DNA from: Pseudomonas asgharzadehiana
Lineage (GTDB): Bacteria > Pseudomonadota > Gammaproteobacteria > Pseudomonadales > Pseudomonadaceae
Assembly (NCBI RefSeq): GCF_019139815.1
Contig: NZ_CP077079.1
Location: 5,773,001 to 5,837,000 of the forward strand
DNA length: 64,000 nucleotides
Direction: 5' to 3'
The notes under the pieces were generated by a model. The model worked only from the letters and a program-made list of their open reading frames with translations. It was not told where the DNA came from and searched no databases. The stretch's first letter is position 1; each line of letters opens with the position of its first letter. Positions 17,800 through 27,054 of the stretch are shown one piece after another. The position numbers and the translations under genes were made by a program.

Positions 17800-18903
17800 A
17801 TGAAAAGCAAAACCATCCGCCGCTGGTCCTTCATCCACACCTGGACCAGCCTGATCTGCACGCTGTTCCTGCTGCTGCTCGCCCTCACCGGCCTGCCGCT
17901 GGTGTTTCACCATGAGATCGATCACCTGCTGGGCAACGAGCCCGAACTGGCGCGGATGCCCGCCGATACGCCGCAGCTCAACCTTGAGCAACTGGTGGCC
18001 AAGGCCCAGGCCCAACGCCCCGGCGAGGCGCTGCAGTACTTGGCCTGGGACGAGGATGACAAGAACGGCGTGATCGCAATCATGGCCGCCACCGCCGGCA
18101 CCGAGCCCAATGCGTCCCATACCTTCATGCTCGATGCGCGCACCGGCGAGTCGGTGCCAATGCCGGCGGCCAACGGCGGCTTCACGCTGTTCCTGCTGCG
18201 CTTGCATGTGGATATGTTTGCCGGGCTGCCGGGCAAGTTATGGCTGGCGTTCATGGGTGTTCTGTTTGTGCTCGCGATGATCTCCGGCACCGTGCTGTAC
18301 CTGCCGTTCATGCGCCGCTTGAAGTTCGCCACCGTGCGCCGGGACAAGTCCACCCGCCTGCGCTGGCTCGACCTGCATAACCTGATCGGCGTGGTCACGC
18401 TGACCTGGGCGCTGGTGGTGGGCGTGACCGGCGTGATCAGCGCCTGCGCCGACCTGATCATCGCCGCCTGGCGCCAGGACAGCCTCAGCGCGATGATCGC
18501 GCCCTACACAAACGCCCCGCCACTGACCCAACGCGCACCCGCCAGCGACCTGCTGAGCATCGCCGCCAAGGCGGCGCCCGGCATGCAGCCGGACTTCATT
18601 GCCTTCCCCGGCACGCGCTTTTCCAGCGAGCATCACTACGCCGTATTCATGAAAGGCGGCACCCACCTGACGTCGCATTTGCTCACCCCGGTGCTGATCG
18701 ATGCCCGCACCCTGGCTGTCACCGCCATCGCCGAACGGCCGTGGTACATGGACGCCATGGGCCTGTCCCAGCCGCTGCACTTTGGTGACTACGGCGGCAT
18801 GCCGATGAAGATCCTGTGGGCGGTGCTGGACGTGCTGACCATCATCGTGCTCGGCAGTGGCGTTTACCTGTGGATCGCGCGGCGCAAGGCGGGCAAGGCA
18901 TGA
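17800..18903 (+). CDS. PepSY-domain membrane protein, iron-uptake type
   Basis: The 367-residue inner-membrane protein has hydrophobic spans at about 15-37, 145-170, 200-225 and 335-358 with PepSY/PepSY-TM segments between. Homologues follow ferric-siderophore receptors and include periplasm-facing ferric reductases (FsqB/FoxB-like), so reduction or release of siderophore-bound iron is the likely role, by inference. It is 17 bp after the receptor gene and its TGA overlaps the ATG of a 62-residue gene, showing a single operon. Confidence 0.87.
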   Translation: MKSKTIRRWSFIHTWTSLICTLFLLLLALTGLPLVFHHEIDHLLGNEPELARMPADTPQLNLEQLVAKAQAQRPGEALQYLAWDEDDKNGVIAIMAATAGTEPNASHTFMLDARTGESVPMPAANGGFTLFLLRLHVDMFAGLPGKLWLAFMGVLFVLAMISGTVLYLPFMRRLKFATVRRDKSTRLRWLDLHNLIGVVTLTWALVVGVTGVISACADLIIAAWRQDSLSAMIAPYTNAPPLTQRAPASDLLSIAAKAAPGMQPDFIAFPGTRFSSEHHYAVFMKGGTHLTSHLLTPVLIDARTLAVTAIAERPWYMDAMGLSQPLHFGDYGGMPMKILWAVLDVLTIIVLGSGVYLWIARRKAGKA

Positions 18904-19088
18904 AGCCGCGCCAGTCGAACTTCTGGAAGGTGTTTGGCCTGCCGCTGGGGGTTGGCCTGCTCAGCGCCGCCGGGCTGTGCGCGGCGTTGCTGGGGGATGG
19001 GCTGTGGGATTCGCTCAGTTGGGTGGGGTTGGGCGTGCCTGCTGTGATAGGCGTTTGGGGGTTGTTCAAGCGGCGCGCAACCCTCTAG
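18900..19088 (+). CDS. Small two-span membrane protein
   Basis: The 62-residue protein (MKPRQSNFWKVFGLPLGVGL at the start) has two hydrophobic segments, about 13-32 and 38-55, and a basic C-terminus (FKRRATL). Its ATG overlaps the stop codon of the PepSY gene (ATGA), so translation is coupled. Short hydrophobic proteins of this kind often end siderophore receptor-PepSY operons; no function is known. The reading frame is convincing because of the overlap and the positive-inside charge pattern. Confidence 0.8.
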   Translation: MKPRQSNFWKVFGLPLGVGLLSAAGLCAALLGDGLWDSLSWVGLGVPAVIGVWGLFKRRATL

Positions 19089-19118
19089 GCTAGCCACAGC
19101 CCATTGAGAGGAATGCCC

Positions 19119-19748
19119 ATGTCCGCGCCCAGCATGACCTTGTTCCACAACCCCGCTTCACCGTTCGTGCGCAAAGTCCGCGTGTTGCTGCTCGAAACCG
19201 GCCAGCAGGACCGCGTGGGCCTGCACGCCTGCGTGCCGACCCCGGTAACCCCGGATGCCCAGGTGATACAAGGCAACCCCGTGGGCAAGATCCCCGCCCT
19301 GCGCCTGGCCGACGGCAGCGTGCTGCACGACAGCCGGGTGATCCTGGATTACTTCGACCACCAGCACGTCGGCAACCCACTGATCCCCCGCGACGGCTCG
19401 GCGCGCTGGCGTCGCCTGACCCTGGCCTCCATGGCCGACGGCATCATGGACGCCGCCGTGCTGGTACGTTACGAAACCGCCCTGCGCCCGGTGGAAAAAC
19501 ACTGGGACCAGTGGCTCGACGAACAGCGCAACAAGATCAACCGCACCCTCGCCGAGCTGGAGCAGGACGCCATTGCCGAACTGGCCAGCCATTTCGACAT
19601 CGCCGCCATCAGCGTGGCCTGCGCCTTGGGTTACCTGGATTTTCGCCATCCGGACATGCCCTGGCGGTCGGCCAACCCACAGCTTGCCGCCTGGTACGCG
19701 GAGGTCAGCCAGCGGCCTTCGATGCAGCAGACCCAGCCGCCGATCTGA
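19119..19748 (+). CDS. Glutathione S-transferase family protein
   Basis: The 209-residue cytosolic protein has an N-terminal thioredoxin-like GST domain (TLFHNPASPFVRKVRVLLLE, about 6-25; GKIPALRLADGSVLHDSRVI, about 48-67) and an all-helical C-terminal domain. The SPFVRKVR stretch is where the catalytic Ser/Cys sits in beta/YfcF-like GSTs. GAGAGGA at 19105-19111 favours the ATG at 19119 over 19113. It is a monocistronic gene converging on creD. Confidence 0.85.
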   Translation: MSAPSMTLFHNPASPFVRKVRVLLLETGQQDRVGLHACVPTPVTPDAQVIQGNPVGKIPALRLADGSVLHDSRVILDYFDHQHVGNPLIPRDGSARWRRLTLASMADGIMDAAVLVRYETALRPVEKHWDQWLDEQRNKINRTLAELEQDAIAELASHFDIAAISVACALGYLDFRHPDMPWRSANPQLAAWYAEVSQRPSMQQTQPPI

Positions 19749-19764
19749 CATTCACGCCCAGCCA

Positions 19765-19792
19765 ATGTGAGAGGGGGCTTGCCACAGTGGGC
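19765..19792. repeat. Degenerate REP remnant
   Basis: AATGTGAGAGGGGGCTTGCC matches one REP arm with one change, but the other arm is lost. It lies between the convergent GST and creD genes. Confidence 0.6.
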
Positions 19793-19866
19793 GATGGTGG
19801 TCGTGAGGAAGGTGACGATCCTTGCGGCCAACTGCGCCCCCTCTTGCTGATCCTCGCGCAACCCGA

Positions 19867-21240
19867 TCATTGCACTGCCTCCAGATCAAACGCCAACGGT
19901 TCAACCCCCTTGCGCTTGCCCACGCCATACCAATCGAGCTTACGTGTCAGCACCATCACCGTGCCCAGCAGGCCGAACAGCAACAGCGAGCCCATCAGCA
20001 ACGCATAGTCCTCGGCGCTCAACAGCCCGTACAACAAGCCATACAACGCCGCCAACCCCGCCGAGAACCCCAGGCCACGGGTCACGCTGCGCAGCACATG
20101 GCACACGTAAAACCCGATCAGCAACACGCAGGCACTCGCCGAGATCAGGTACGCCAAGGCAAACCCCAGGTGCTCGGACAACGACAACAGCAACAGGTAG
20201 AAAAACGCCAGGGCCACCCCCACCAGTGCATATTGAATCGGGTGTACCGCCAGGCTCTTGAGCACTTCGAACAGGAAGAAGCCGGCAAAGGTCAGGGCGA
20301 TAAACAGCAGCGCATATTTGATCGCGCGGTCGCTCTTGAGGTACTGGTCCACCGGGTCGATGAAGTTCACGCCGAAGCTGCGGCTGTTGAAGTCATCACA
20401 GCCTTGTGCGTCCAGGCAGGTTTGCAGGGCTTGTTCGAGGTTGGTTGAGAAGAACGAGGTCTGCCAGTTGGCCGTAAACCCCTTCTCGTCGATCGCCCGT
20501 TGTGTCGGCAGAAAGTTGCCGATAAAGCTGGGGTGCGGCCAGTTGGAGGCCAGTGACACCTGGCTGGTCTTGCCCACCGGCACCACTTGCAGTTGCTCGG
20601 TGCCTTGCAGGCGCAGGTCAAAGGCGAAGTCCACCACGGCCGGTTTTTTACTGTCCAGCTCGGGCAGCGCCACGTGCACGCCTTCGCCCAGCCAATCCAC
20701 TTGAGAGCCCGGCGAGAACTCCAGGCGCTGGCTGCCAAGCTCAAGGTTCAGTGAGTTTTCAATGCCGCGAATGTCGCTGATACCCACCGCCAGAAAGGCC
20801 GGTTCGAAGCGGTAGTCGGCAAAGTTTTCAGTGATCCCCAACTGTGCAGGCAGCTCGAAACGCCCCGCGATGCGGTTATCGGCATGAAACAACCGCGCCT
20901 GGTAAATGCCGCGTGCGCGCAGTTCGGTCTGCACCTTGCCGTCGAGTTCAAAACGGTCCGGCAGGAAGTACAGGCGGCCGCGCTCTTCACGGGTGACCTC
21001 GTAGCGCTTGTTGAGCTTTTCATTAAGCTTCCACTCACGCACGGTCTTGCGATACGGCACCACCATCACCGGCCCGGTAATACGTTGGGCGTAACTGGAG
21101 CTGCGCGCGATGTCCATCAATACGCCGTCGCGCAGTTGCTGGCGGTCGCTGATGATGCCGTTGATCATCAGCAACGGAATCAGCAACAGCAGGATCAGCA
21201 GCGCAATCGCGCCAAGTTTGAAAAGCAGGCTGCGGTTCAT
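19867..21240 (-). CDS. creD: Inner-membrane protein CreD
   Basis: The 457-residue protein has one N-terminal membrane span (about 5-28), a large periplasmic region (about 30-295) and six closely spaced C-terminal spans (about 300-440), the CreD layout. CreD is the main target of the CreBC two-component system and is linked to envelope integrity and beta-lactam response in Pseudomonas. The ATG at 21240 has GGGAGAG upstream. It follows creC by 51 bp, so creB-creC-creD is an operon. Confidence 0.92.
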   Translation of the reverse strand: MNRSLLFKLGAIALLILLLLIPLLMINGIISDRQQLRDGVLMDIARSSSYAQRITGPVMVVPYRKTVREWKLNEKLNKRYEVTREERGRLYFLPDRFELDGKVQTELRARGIYQARLFHADNRIAGRFELPAQLGITENFADYRFEPAFLAVGISDIRGIENSLNLELGSQRLEFSPGSQVDWLGEGVHVALPELDSKKPAVVDFAFDLRLQGTEQLQVVPVGKTSQVSLASNWPHPSFIGNFLPTQRAIDEKGFTANWQTSFFSTNLEQALQTCLDAQGCDDFNSRSFGVNFIDPVDQYLKSDRAIKYALLFIALTFAGFFLFEVLKSLAVHPIQYALVGVALAFFYLLLLSLSEHLGFALAYLISASACVLLIGFYVCHVLRSVTRGLGFSAGLAALYGLLYGLLSAEDYALLMGSLLLFGLLGTVMVLTRKLDWYGVGKRKGVEPLAFDLEAVQ

Positions 21241-21291
21241 GGGTCTCTCCCTGTTTTGATGAGGGCAGAGTGAGCCGCGCATGTGGGTGTT

Positions 21292-22731
21292 TTATGTGGG
21301 CAATGTGGAGACTGTGTGGAGATGCAGCACCACCTGCACGCCGCCCGGCACATTGCCGATCTGCAACGCGCCGCCGTGCAGCTTCATCACCTCTTCGACA
21401 AAATTGAGGCCCAGGCCCGTGCTTTTGCGCCCGCTCGCGGGGCGTGGCAGCGAATAAAAACGTTCGCTCAGGCGCGGCAATGCATAGTCGGGAATCGGTG
21501 CGGCCTGGTTGAACAGGCTAACCTGCACATCGTTGTGCAGCGTCTGCGCACTGAACTTCAACAGACCGCCGGGCGGTGTGAAGTCCAGGGCGTTTTCCAG
21601 CAGGTTGCCCAGGGCCTGGCGCAGCAGGAAGGGTTCGCCGAACACCTTCACGTCAGCCGCAATCGCCTGCTCCACACGCAGCCCAGCCCCTTCGATTCGT
21701 GCGCATTGAGCCTTGAGCACCGCGTCGACCAAGGCACCCAGCGCGATGCTCGACTGCTCTTCCAACCCCTGGCGCTGCTCCACCTGCGCCAGGTTCAGCA
21801 GGCGCTCGATCAACTGTTGCAGGCGCGCACTCTCACTGTCGATATTGCCGACAAAGCGCTGCTGCTGCTCGCGGCTCATATCGCCCTGCAGCAGTTCCGC
21901 CGCGCCACGGATCGCGGCCAATGGGCTTTTCAGCTCGTGGGTCAGGGTGTGCACGTAATGTTCGACGTAGGCCTTGCCCTCCAGTTGCGTGCGCATGTGC
22001 TCCACCGCCGTGGATAACTGCTTCAACTCACCGCCGCGATAATGCGGCAACTCGGCCCGTCGCCCCTCGCTGACCGCTTCGGCGTAGGCGGTCAGGCGTC
22101 GCAAGGCCACGCTCAGCCACCACGACAACAACGCGCCCAACAGCAAACCCAGGATCACCAACCCGGCGCCGTACCACAGCAGGCGCCGCTCAGTGCGGTC
22201 GACATAGGGTTGCAACGAGCTGTTGGGCTTGGCCACGGTGACCACGCCGATGATATGGCCGTTGTCGCGGATCGGCGCGCCCACGTGCATCACCGACGAC
22301 GTGGCGTCATCTGCGTTGCTGCGGGTGGAGCGCGCACCGTATTCGCCGCGCAGGGTCAGGTACACGTCGTTCCATTTGGAGTAGTCCTGGCCCACCGCGT
22401 CGCCGCTGGAGTCGAGCAACACCGTGCCCTTGGCGTCGGTCACGTAGATACGGTGATTGACCTGGTTTTTCGGCAGGCCCCAGATGGTCGCGCCCGGCTG
22501 ACGATTGCCGTAGGCCTTGAGCACCTGCGGCCAGTGGCTTTGGCCAAGGGTGCGGTTCTTCACGTCTTCGCGCAGGATCTCGGCCAGCAGGTTGGCGGTG
22601 TCCACCAGGGTTTCTTCGGTGGACTGGCGCACGCCAGGGCGGATCTCCTGCATCACCGTGCTGAGCACGAAGTAACCGGTGAGGCCGATAAACAGCGCGT
22701 ACACCAGGAAAATCCGCAGCCCCAGGCGCAT
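21292..22731 (-). CDS. creC: Sensor histidine kinase CreC
   Basis: The 479-residue protein has an N-terminal span (about 7-26), a periplasmic sensor region, a second span (about 184-205), HAMP, HisKA with phospho-accepting His265 in THELKSP, and a HATPase domain (GLGLNFVEEVM near the end). The length is close to E. coli CreC. Its ATG overlaps the creB stop by one base, so it is translationally coupled to creB. Confidence 0.93.
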   Translation of the reverse strand: MRLGLRIFLVYALFIGLTGYFVLSTVMQEIRPGVRQSTEETLVDTANLLAEILREDVKNRTLGQSHWPQVLKAYGNRQPGATIWGLPKNQVNHRIYVTDAKGTVLLDSSGDAVGQDYSKWNDVYLTLRGEYGARSTRSNADDATSSVMHVGAPIRDNGHIIGVVTVAKPNSSLQPYVDRTERRLLWYGAGLVILGLLLGALLSWWLSVALRRLTAYAEAVSEGRRAELPHYRGGELKQLSTAVEHMRTQLEGKAYVEHYVHTLTHELKSPLAAIRGAAELLQGDMSREQQQRFVGNIDSESARLQQLIERLLNLAQVEQRQGLEEQSSIALGALVDAVLKAQCARIEGAGLRVEQAIAADVKVFGEPFLLRQALGNLLENALDFTPPGGLLKFSAQTLHNDVQVSLFNQAAPIPDYALPRLSERFYSLPRPASGRKSTGLGLNFVEEVMKLHGGALQIGNVPGGVQVVLHLHTVSTLPT

Positions 22732-23399
22732 CAGCTGTTGCTCGGGCTATAGCTGTAGCCGAGGCCGCGATGGGTCTGGATCGGCTCAGCCTGCGCCGCC
22801 ACGGCCCGCAGTTTGCTGCGCAGGCTTTTGATATGGCTGTCGATATTGCGCTCGTAACCGGCATCGGCCGGCACGCCCACCGCATCCAGCAATTGCTCGC
22901 GGCTGAAGACCCGCTCGGGTTGGTCCAGCAGGCTTTGCAGCAGGCGGAATTCGTGACGGGTCAGGTTCAGGGGCTGGCCGCGATAGTGGATCTGCATGCG
23001 TTCCAGGTCGACCTGGAACAGCGCCGGCGCGGCACCGGGGCCGACCCGCTTGAGGATCGCCCGCACCCGCGCCGCCACTTCCCGTGGGCTGAACGGCTTG
23101 ACCACATAATCGTCGGCGCCGATCTCCAGCCCCACCACGCGGTCGATCTCGCCGTCCCGGGCGCTGAGGAACATCACCGGCACTTCACTGAAGCGGCGCA
23201 ATTGCTTGCAGGTTTCAAAACCGCTGATGTCGGGCAGGCCGATGTCGAGGATGATCAGGTCGGCCGGGGCCTGGCGCTGATGCTCCAACGCCGCCTGGCC
23301 AAGGCTCAGCCAGGTGGTGGTGAAGCCCTCGCCTTGCAGGGCGAATATCAGCGTGTCGGCTATCGCCGCTTCGTCTTCGACAATCAGGATGTGGGGCAT
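22731..23399 (-). CDS. creB: Response regulator CreB
   Basis: The 222-residue OmpR-type regulator has a receiver domain with acidic VEDE (residues 7-10), phospho-acceptor Asp52 in LIILDIGLPD and the VKPFSPREV lysine, then a winged-helix DNA-binding domain (about 125-220, HEFRLLQSLLDQPERVFSRE). In Pseudomonas CreBC responds to envelope and beta-lactam stress and drives creD. It is preceded by a small retropepsin-like gene on the same strand 9 bp away. Confidence 0.93.
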   Translation of the reverse strand: MPHILIVEDEAAIADTLIFALQGEGFTTTWLSLGQAALEHQRQAPADLIILDIGLPDISGFETCKQLRRFSEVPVMFLSARDGEIDRVVGLEIGADDYVVKPFSPREVAARVRAILKRVGPGAAPALFQVDLERMQIHYRGQPLNLTRHEFRLLQSLLDQPERVFSREQLLDAVGVPADAGYERNIDSHIKSLRSKLRAVAAQAEPIQTHRGLGYSYSPSNS

Positions 23400-23408
23400 T
23401 TTGGTCCG

Positions 23409-23909
23409 TCAGCAGTCCGGTTTGTCGGCAGTGTACCGACGAGCCGGGTTTACCGCAGCGCCGAATTCACGCAGGGCCTTGGCGCCGATCAGCAGCGGGT
23501 AGTTGAAGCTGCTGCGGTCGGTGAGGTTGACCTCGACGGTGCGCTTGACGTTGCCCAGGCACATTTCCAGGTCGACCACCGGGCGCTTGGTCACGCTGGC
23601 CTCGTCCTTGTCGTCGTCTTCGTCGGCGCGGCTCTTGATCTTGCTGATGCGCGACACCTTGTGTTCGTAGACCTTGTTGGACGCGTCCTTGCCACCGAGA
23701 CGGAAGCGCACCCAGTCATCGCCATCACGGGTGAAGGTTTCGATGTCACGGGCCGACAGCGAGGCGGTCAGCGCGCCGGTGTCCATCTTGGCCTTGAAGG
23801 TTTCGCCGATCTCCGGCAACTGGATGTATTCGTAGCGACCGTAGAGGGTCGGCTCGGCGGCCATGACGGGCAGGGCAACCAGGACGAGCGAGGCAAATAG
23901 CAGTTTCAC
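23409..23909 (-). CDS. Retropepsin-like aspartic protease, DUF/Zn_protease family
   Basis: The 166-residue protein has a signal peptide (1-18, ending VMAA) and the aspartic-protease motif KMDTGALTASL with Asp43-Thr-Gly. The family was first annotated as ATP-dependent zinc protease, but the DTG motif and dimeric retropepsin fold argue for an aspartic peptidase; several Pseudomonas paralogues are called Rlo proteins. It starts at a GTG with GAGGA upstream. It lies 9 bp before creB, so it is likely the first gene of the cre operon and may act in the periplasm on envelope proteins. Confidence 0.82.
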   Translation of the reverse strand: MKLLFASLVLVALPVMAAEPTLYGRYEYIQLPEIGETFKAKMDTGALTASLSARDIETFTRDGDDWVRFRLGGKDASNKVYEHKVSRISKIKSRADEDDDKDEASVTKRPVVDLEMCLGNVKRTVEVNLTDRSSFNYPLLIGAKALREFGAAVNPARRYTADKPDC

Positions 23910-24082
23910 GAAGGGATGTCCTCGGAAAGAAGTAGACGGATTCTAGACCGCAAAGGCAGCACTTAGTTAGCTCGCCCGAGCATAACGGGCACCGGGTGAA
24001 ATATTCGTCCGTCGGTTTGCAATTTGGCCTGCGGGCCCGGCTCTCTTATCATGGCCCGCCCACACCCTTCCAAGAGTTGCTT

Positions 24083-24970
24083 ATGCGCCGCCTGCTCACC
24101 GGCTGTCTGGTCACACTGCTGCTGTTACTCAATACGCTGATCCTGATCGGCCCCTTGATGGTGTTCGCCCTGCTCAAGCTGGTGGCACCGGGTCGCTCTC
24201 GCGACTACATGTCATGGGCGGTGATGTGGATCGCCGAAACCTGGGCCGAGATCGACAAGGCGATCTTCGCGATGTGCATCCCGACCCAATGGGATATTCG
24301 CGGCGGCGAGAACCTGCGTGGCGACACCAGCTACCTGGTGATCAGCAACCACCAGTCCTGGGTGGATATCCCGGCACTGATCCAGGCGCTGAACCGACGC
24401 ACGCCGTTCTTCAAATTCTTCCTGAAAAAAGAGCTGATCTGGGTACCCTTCCTGGGCCTGGCCTGGTGGGCGCTGGACTACCCCTTCATGAAGCGCTACA
24501 CCAAGGCGTTCCTGGCCAAATACCCGGAGCTGGCCGGGCAGGACCTGAAGATCACCAAAGCGGCCTGCGAGCTGTTCAAGCGTCAACCGGTCACGGTGGT
24601 CAATTACCTGGAAGGCACGCGGTTCAGCGAGGCCAAGCGCAAACAGCAGGGTTCGCCATTCACGCGGTTGCTCAAGCCCAAGGCGGGCGGCGTGGCGTTT
24701 GTGCTGGCGGCGATGGGTGAACAGCTGGATGCGATCCTCGACGTCACCGTGGTGTATCCGCAGCAGAAAATTCCGGGTTTCTGGGACTTGATCAGCGGCG
24801 CGGTGCCGAAGGTGATCATCGATATCCGCACCCGCGAGCTTGACCCGGCATTGTGGCAAGGGGACTACGAAAATGATCCGGCGTTTCGCCAGACCGTCCA
24901 GAACTGGGTCAACCAGCTCTGGCAGGAGAAGGATGCACGCATCCAAGCGTCGCGCGCGGAGTGTATTTAG
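24083..24970 (+). CDS. Lysophospholipid acyltransferase family protein (YihG-like)
   Basis: The 295-residue protein has an N-terminal hydrophobic span (about 8-35), the PlsC motif NHQSWVD (His90, Asp95) and EGTRFSEAKR near residue 174. This is the 1-acylglycerol-3-phosphate O-acyltransferase fold; YihG in E. coli is a second LPA acyltransferase. The ATG at 24083 begins MRRLLTGCLV; the longer frame from 23996 adds no recognisable sequence. Its stop overlaps by four bases the stop end of the convergent DUF2780 gene. Confidence 0.87.
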   Translation: MRRLLTGCLVTLLLLLNTLILIGPLMVFALLKLVAPGRSRDYMSWAVMWIAETWAEIDKAIFAMCIPTQWDIRGGENLRGDTSYLVISNHQSWVDIPALIQALNRRTPFFKFFLKKELIWVPFLGLAWWALDYPFMKRYTKAFLAKYPELAGQDLKITKAACELFKRQPVTVVNYLEGTRFSEAKRKQQGSPFTRLLKPKAGGVAFVLAAMGEQLDAILDVTVVYPQQKIPGFWDLISGAVPKVIIDIRTRELDPALWQGDYENDPAFRQTVQNWVNQLWQEKDARIQASRAECI

Positions 24971-25539
24971 CTGCCGGTGCCCCAGGCCTGGGCCAACTTG
25001 TCCAACACTGAGCTGCTGGTGCCCTGGCTGCCCAGGTAGCTCAGGATCACGGGTGCAAACTGGCTGATCATGCCGCCGTCCATACCCAGAGCGCTGAACG
25101 CGGTGTTCAGGTCGTTGGTGTCTTTCACGTTACCCAGCAGGCCATCCAGGCCGCTGGTCTTGCTGCCACCGGTCTGGCCGAGCAAGCCGCTCAAGGCGCC
25201 GAGGCTGCCCAGTGCATTGTCGCCGGACAGCTTGTCCAGCCCGGGCACGCTCTTGGCCAGTTGCGAGTAGTCATTACCGCCCAGTTGGTTCTTGGCCAAC
25301 CCCAGCATCGCGCCCGTGCCGCCGATGGCTTGCTCGGGGGTGACATTCAATTGCGAGGTCAACGCGGTCAACAGGTCGGCCGTCTCGGACGACGGCGCAG
25401 CGGCAGCGGCTTTATTGTTCCCGCCCTGCATGCCGGCAATGGCGTTCGCCGCATCGCCAAGGCTGAAGCCTGCGGCGAACACCGGGCCGGCGGCCATGGC
25501 CAGCAGGCAGGAAAGGGCGAAACCGCGTGAAATCTTCAT
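24967..25539 (-). CDS. DUF2780 secreted protein
   Basis: The 190-residue protein has a clear signal peptide (about 1-23, FALSCLLAMAAGPVFAAG) and a Gly/Ala/Leu-rich body with repeated LGLAKNQLGG, LGSLGALSGLLGQ and LLGNVKDTND blocks, typical of the DUF2780/VcgC-VcgE family. No activity is known. AGAGG upstream supports the ATG at 25539. It overlaps the acyltransferase gene tail to tail by four bases. Confidence 0.85.
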   Translation of the reverse strand: MKISRGFALSCLLAMAAGPVFAAGFSLGDAANAIAGMQGGNNKAAAAAPSSETADLLTALTSQLNVTPEQAIGGTGAMLGLAKNQLGGNDYSQLAKSVPGLDKLSGDNALGSLGALSGLLGQTGGSKTSGLDGLLGNVKDTNDLNTAFSALGMDGGMISQFAPVILSYLGSQGTSSSVLDKLAQAWGTGS

Positions 25540-25628
25540 GGGGACAACCTCTGGATATAGGGCGAAAGCAGGCGTTGGACTGGGTATCCGACACATTGTT
25601 CCGGGCCTCTCCAGGCACCACAAAATCC

Positions 25629-25642
25629 ATGTGGGAGGGGGC
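25629..25642. repeat. Truncated REP arm
   Basis: CATGTGGGAGGGGGC is the first half of a REP and then diverges abruptly. It lies between the DUF2780 gene and the fdhA terminator. Confidence 0.6.
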
Positions 25643-25680
25643 GTATAGCTCAGCGGTTGCAGGCTAAGCGGCAGACACAA

Positions 25681-25714
25681 AAAAGGGCGACCCGTAGGCC
25701 GCCCTTTTCATTTT
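25681..25714 (-). terminator. Rho-independent terminator of fdhA
   Basis: AAAAGGGCG (25681-25689) pairs with CGCCCTTTT (25700-25708). Read on the minus strand the stem is followed by a run of T residues (25685-25677). It lies ten bases after the fdhA stop and ends the glyA-to-fdhA transcription unit. Confidence 0.88.
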
Positions 25715-25723
25715 TCCGCCGCG

Positions 25724-26923
25724 TTACGCCGCACTGAACAACCTATGCGGATCAATCACAAACTTCTTCGGCACGCCCGCATCGAACTCGCCATAGCCCC
25801 GTGGCGCGTCATCCAGGCTGATCACCTGCACGCCGACGATTTCGGCAATGTTGATGCGGTCCCACATGATCGCCTGCATCAGTTGGCGGTTGTACTTCAT
25901 CACTGGCGTCTGCCCGGTGTGGAAGCTGTGGGATTTGGCCCAGCCCAGGCCGAAGCGGATGCTCAGGCTGCCCATTTTGGCGGCAGCGTCGACAGCGCCT
26001 GGGTCTTCGGTGACGTACAGGCCAGGGATACCGATCTTGCCGGCCACGCGTACCACGCCCATCAATGAGTTGAGCACGGTGGCCGGGGCTTCGGCCTTGA
26101 CGCCATCGTGGCCGTGGCCGCGCGCTTCAAAACCTACGCAGTCGACGGCGCAGTCCACTTCCGGCTCGCCGAGCAATGCGGCGATCTGTTCGTGCAGCGG
26201 GGTATCGGTGGACAGGTCGACCACTTCAAAGCCCTGGGCCTTGGCGTGGGCCAGGCGGATGGAGTTGACGTCACCCACGATCACCACCGCCGCGCCGAGC
26301 AGGCGGGCGGAAGCGGCAGCGGCCAGGCCGACCGGGCCGGCACCGGCGATGTACACGGTGCTGCCTGGGCCAACGCCGGCAGTGACGGCGCCGTGGTAGC
26401 CGGTGGGGAGAATGTCGGAGAGGCAGGTCAGGTCACGGATTTTCTCCATGGCCTTGTCGCGATCCGGCAGTTTCAGCAGGTTGAAGTCGGCGTACGGCAC
26501 CAGCACGTATTCGGCCTGGCCGCCGGTCCAGTCACCCATGTCGACGTAGCCGTAGGCACCGCCGGCACGTGCCGGGTTAACGGTGAGGCACACGCCGGTG
26601 TGTTGCTCTTTGCACGAACGGCAGCGGCCGCACGCCACGTTGAAGGGTACCGAAACCAGGTCGCCGATTTTCAGGTTTTCGACGTCGCTGCCCTTCTCGA
26701 TCACTTCACCGGTGATCTCGTGACCGAGCACCAGGCCGGTCTGGGCGGTGGTGCGGCCGCGCACCATGTGTTGGTCGGAGCCGCAGATGTTGGTGGAGAC
26801 CACGCGCAGGATGACGCCGTGCTCAATCTTCCTGCCACGGGGGTCCTGCATTTTGGGATAGTCGATTTTCTGTACTTCGACCTTGCCGTTGCCGAGATAC
26901 ACGACACCACGATTACCAGACAT
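25724..26923 (-). CDS. fdhA: Glutathione-independent formaldehyde dehydrogenase
   Basis: FdhA oxidises formaldehyde to formate with tightly bound NAD. The 399-residue zinc alcohol-dehydrogenase-family protein has catalytic zinc ligands Cys47 (NICGSDQH) and His68 (GHEITGE), the structural zinc set Cys98, Cys101, Cys104, Cys112, and the nucleotide motif GAGPVGLAAA near 185. Formaldehyde is released in sarcosine and dimethylglycine demethylation, which explains its place at the end of the sarcosine oxidase gene group. GAGGTG precedes the ATG. A REP hairpin separates it from purU. Confidence 0.96.
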   Translation of the reverse strand: MSGNRGVVYLGNGKVEVQKIDYPKMQDPRGRKIEHGVILRVVSTNICGSDQHMVRGRTTAQTGLVLGHEITGEVIEKGSDVENLKIGDLVSVPFNVACGRCRSCKEQHTGVCLTVNPARAGGAYGYVDMGDWTGGQAEYVLVPYADFNLLKLPDRDKAMEKIRDLTCLSDILPTGYHGAVTAGVGPGSTVYIAGAGPVGLAAAASARLLGAAVVIVGDVNSIRLAHAKAQGFEVVDLSTDTPLHEQIAALLGEPEVDCAVDCVGFEARGHGHDGVKAEAPATVLNSLMGVVRVAGKIGIPGLYVTEDPGAVDAAAKMGSLSIRFGLGWAKSHSFHTGQTPVMKYNRQLMQAIMWDRINIAEIVGVQVISLDDAPRGYGEFDAGVPKKFVIDPHRLFSAA

Positions 26924-27023
26924 GCTTTCACCTCGCTGTTGTTTTTATGGAACTGCGTTGCCCTTGGGGCAGCGCGTTAAGTGCTCGGGTACAGATGCTG
27001 TTGCTTGTGTTGTTTGTAAGGGC

Positions 27024-27048
27024 CTCATCGGGGGCTTGCTCCCGATGG
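27024..27048. repeat. REP tail palindrome
   Basis: CATCGGGGGCTTGCTCCCGATG, a palindrome made of the REP tail, lies just after the purU stop codon inside the sox-purU-fdhA gene group. Confidence 0.75.
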
Positions 27049-27054
27049 CGTCAG

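Noticed and set aside
25636..25672. tRNA-like 5' half (GGGGGCGTATAGCTCAGCGG) near the fdhA terminator
   Set aside because: The D-stem does not close and no anticodon or T-arm follows; it starts inside a truncated REP arm, so the likeness is probably chance.
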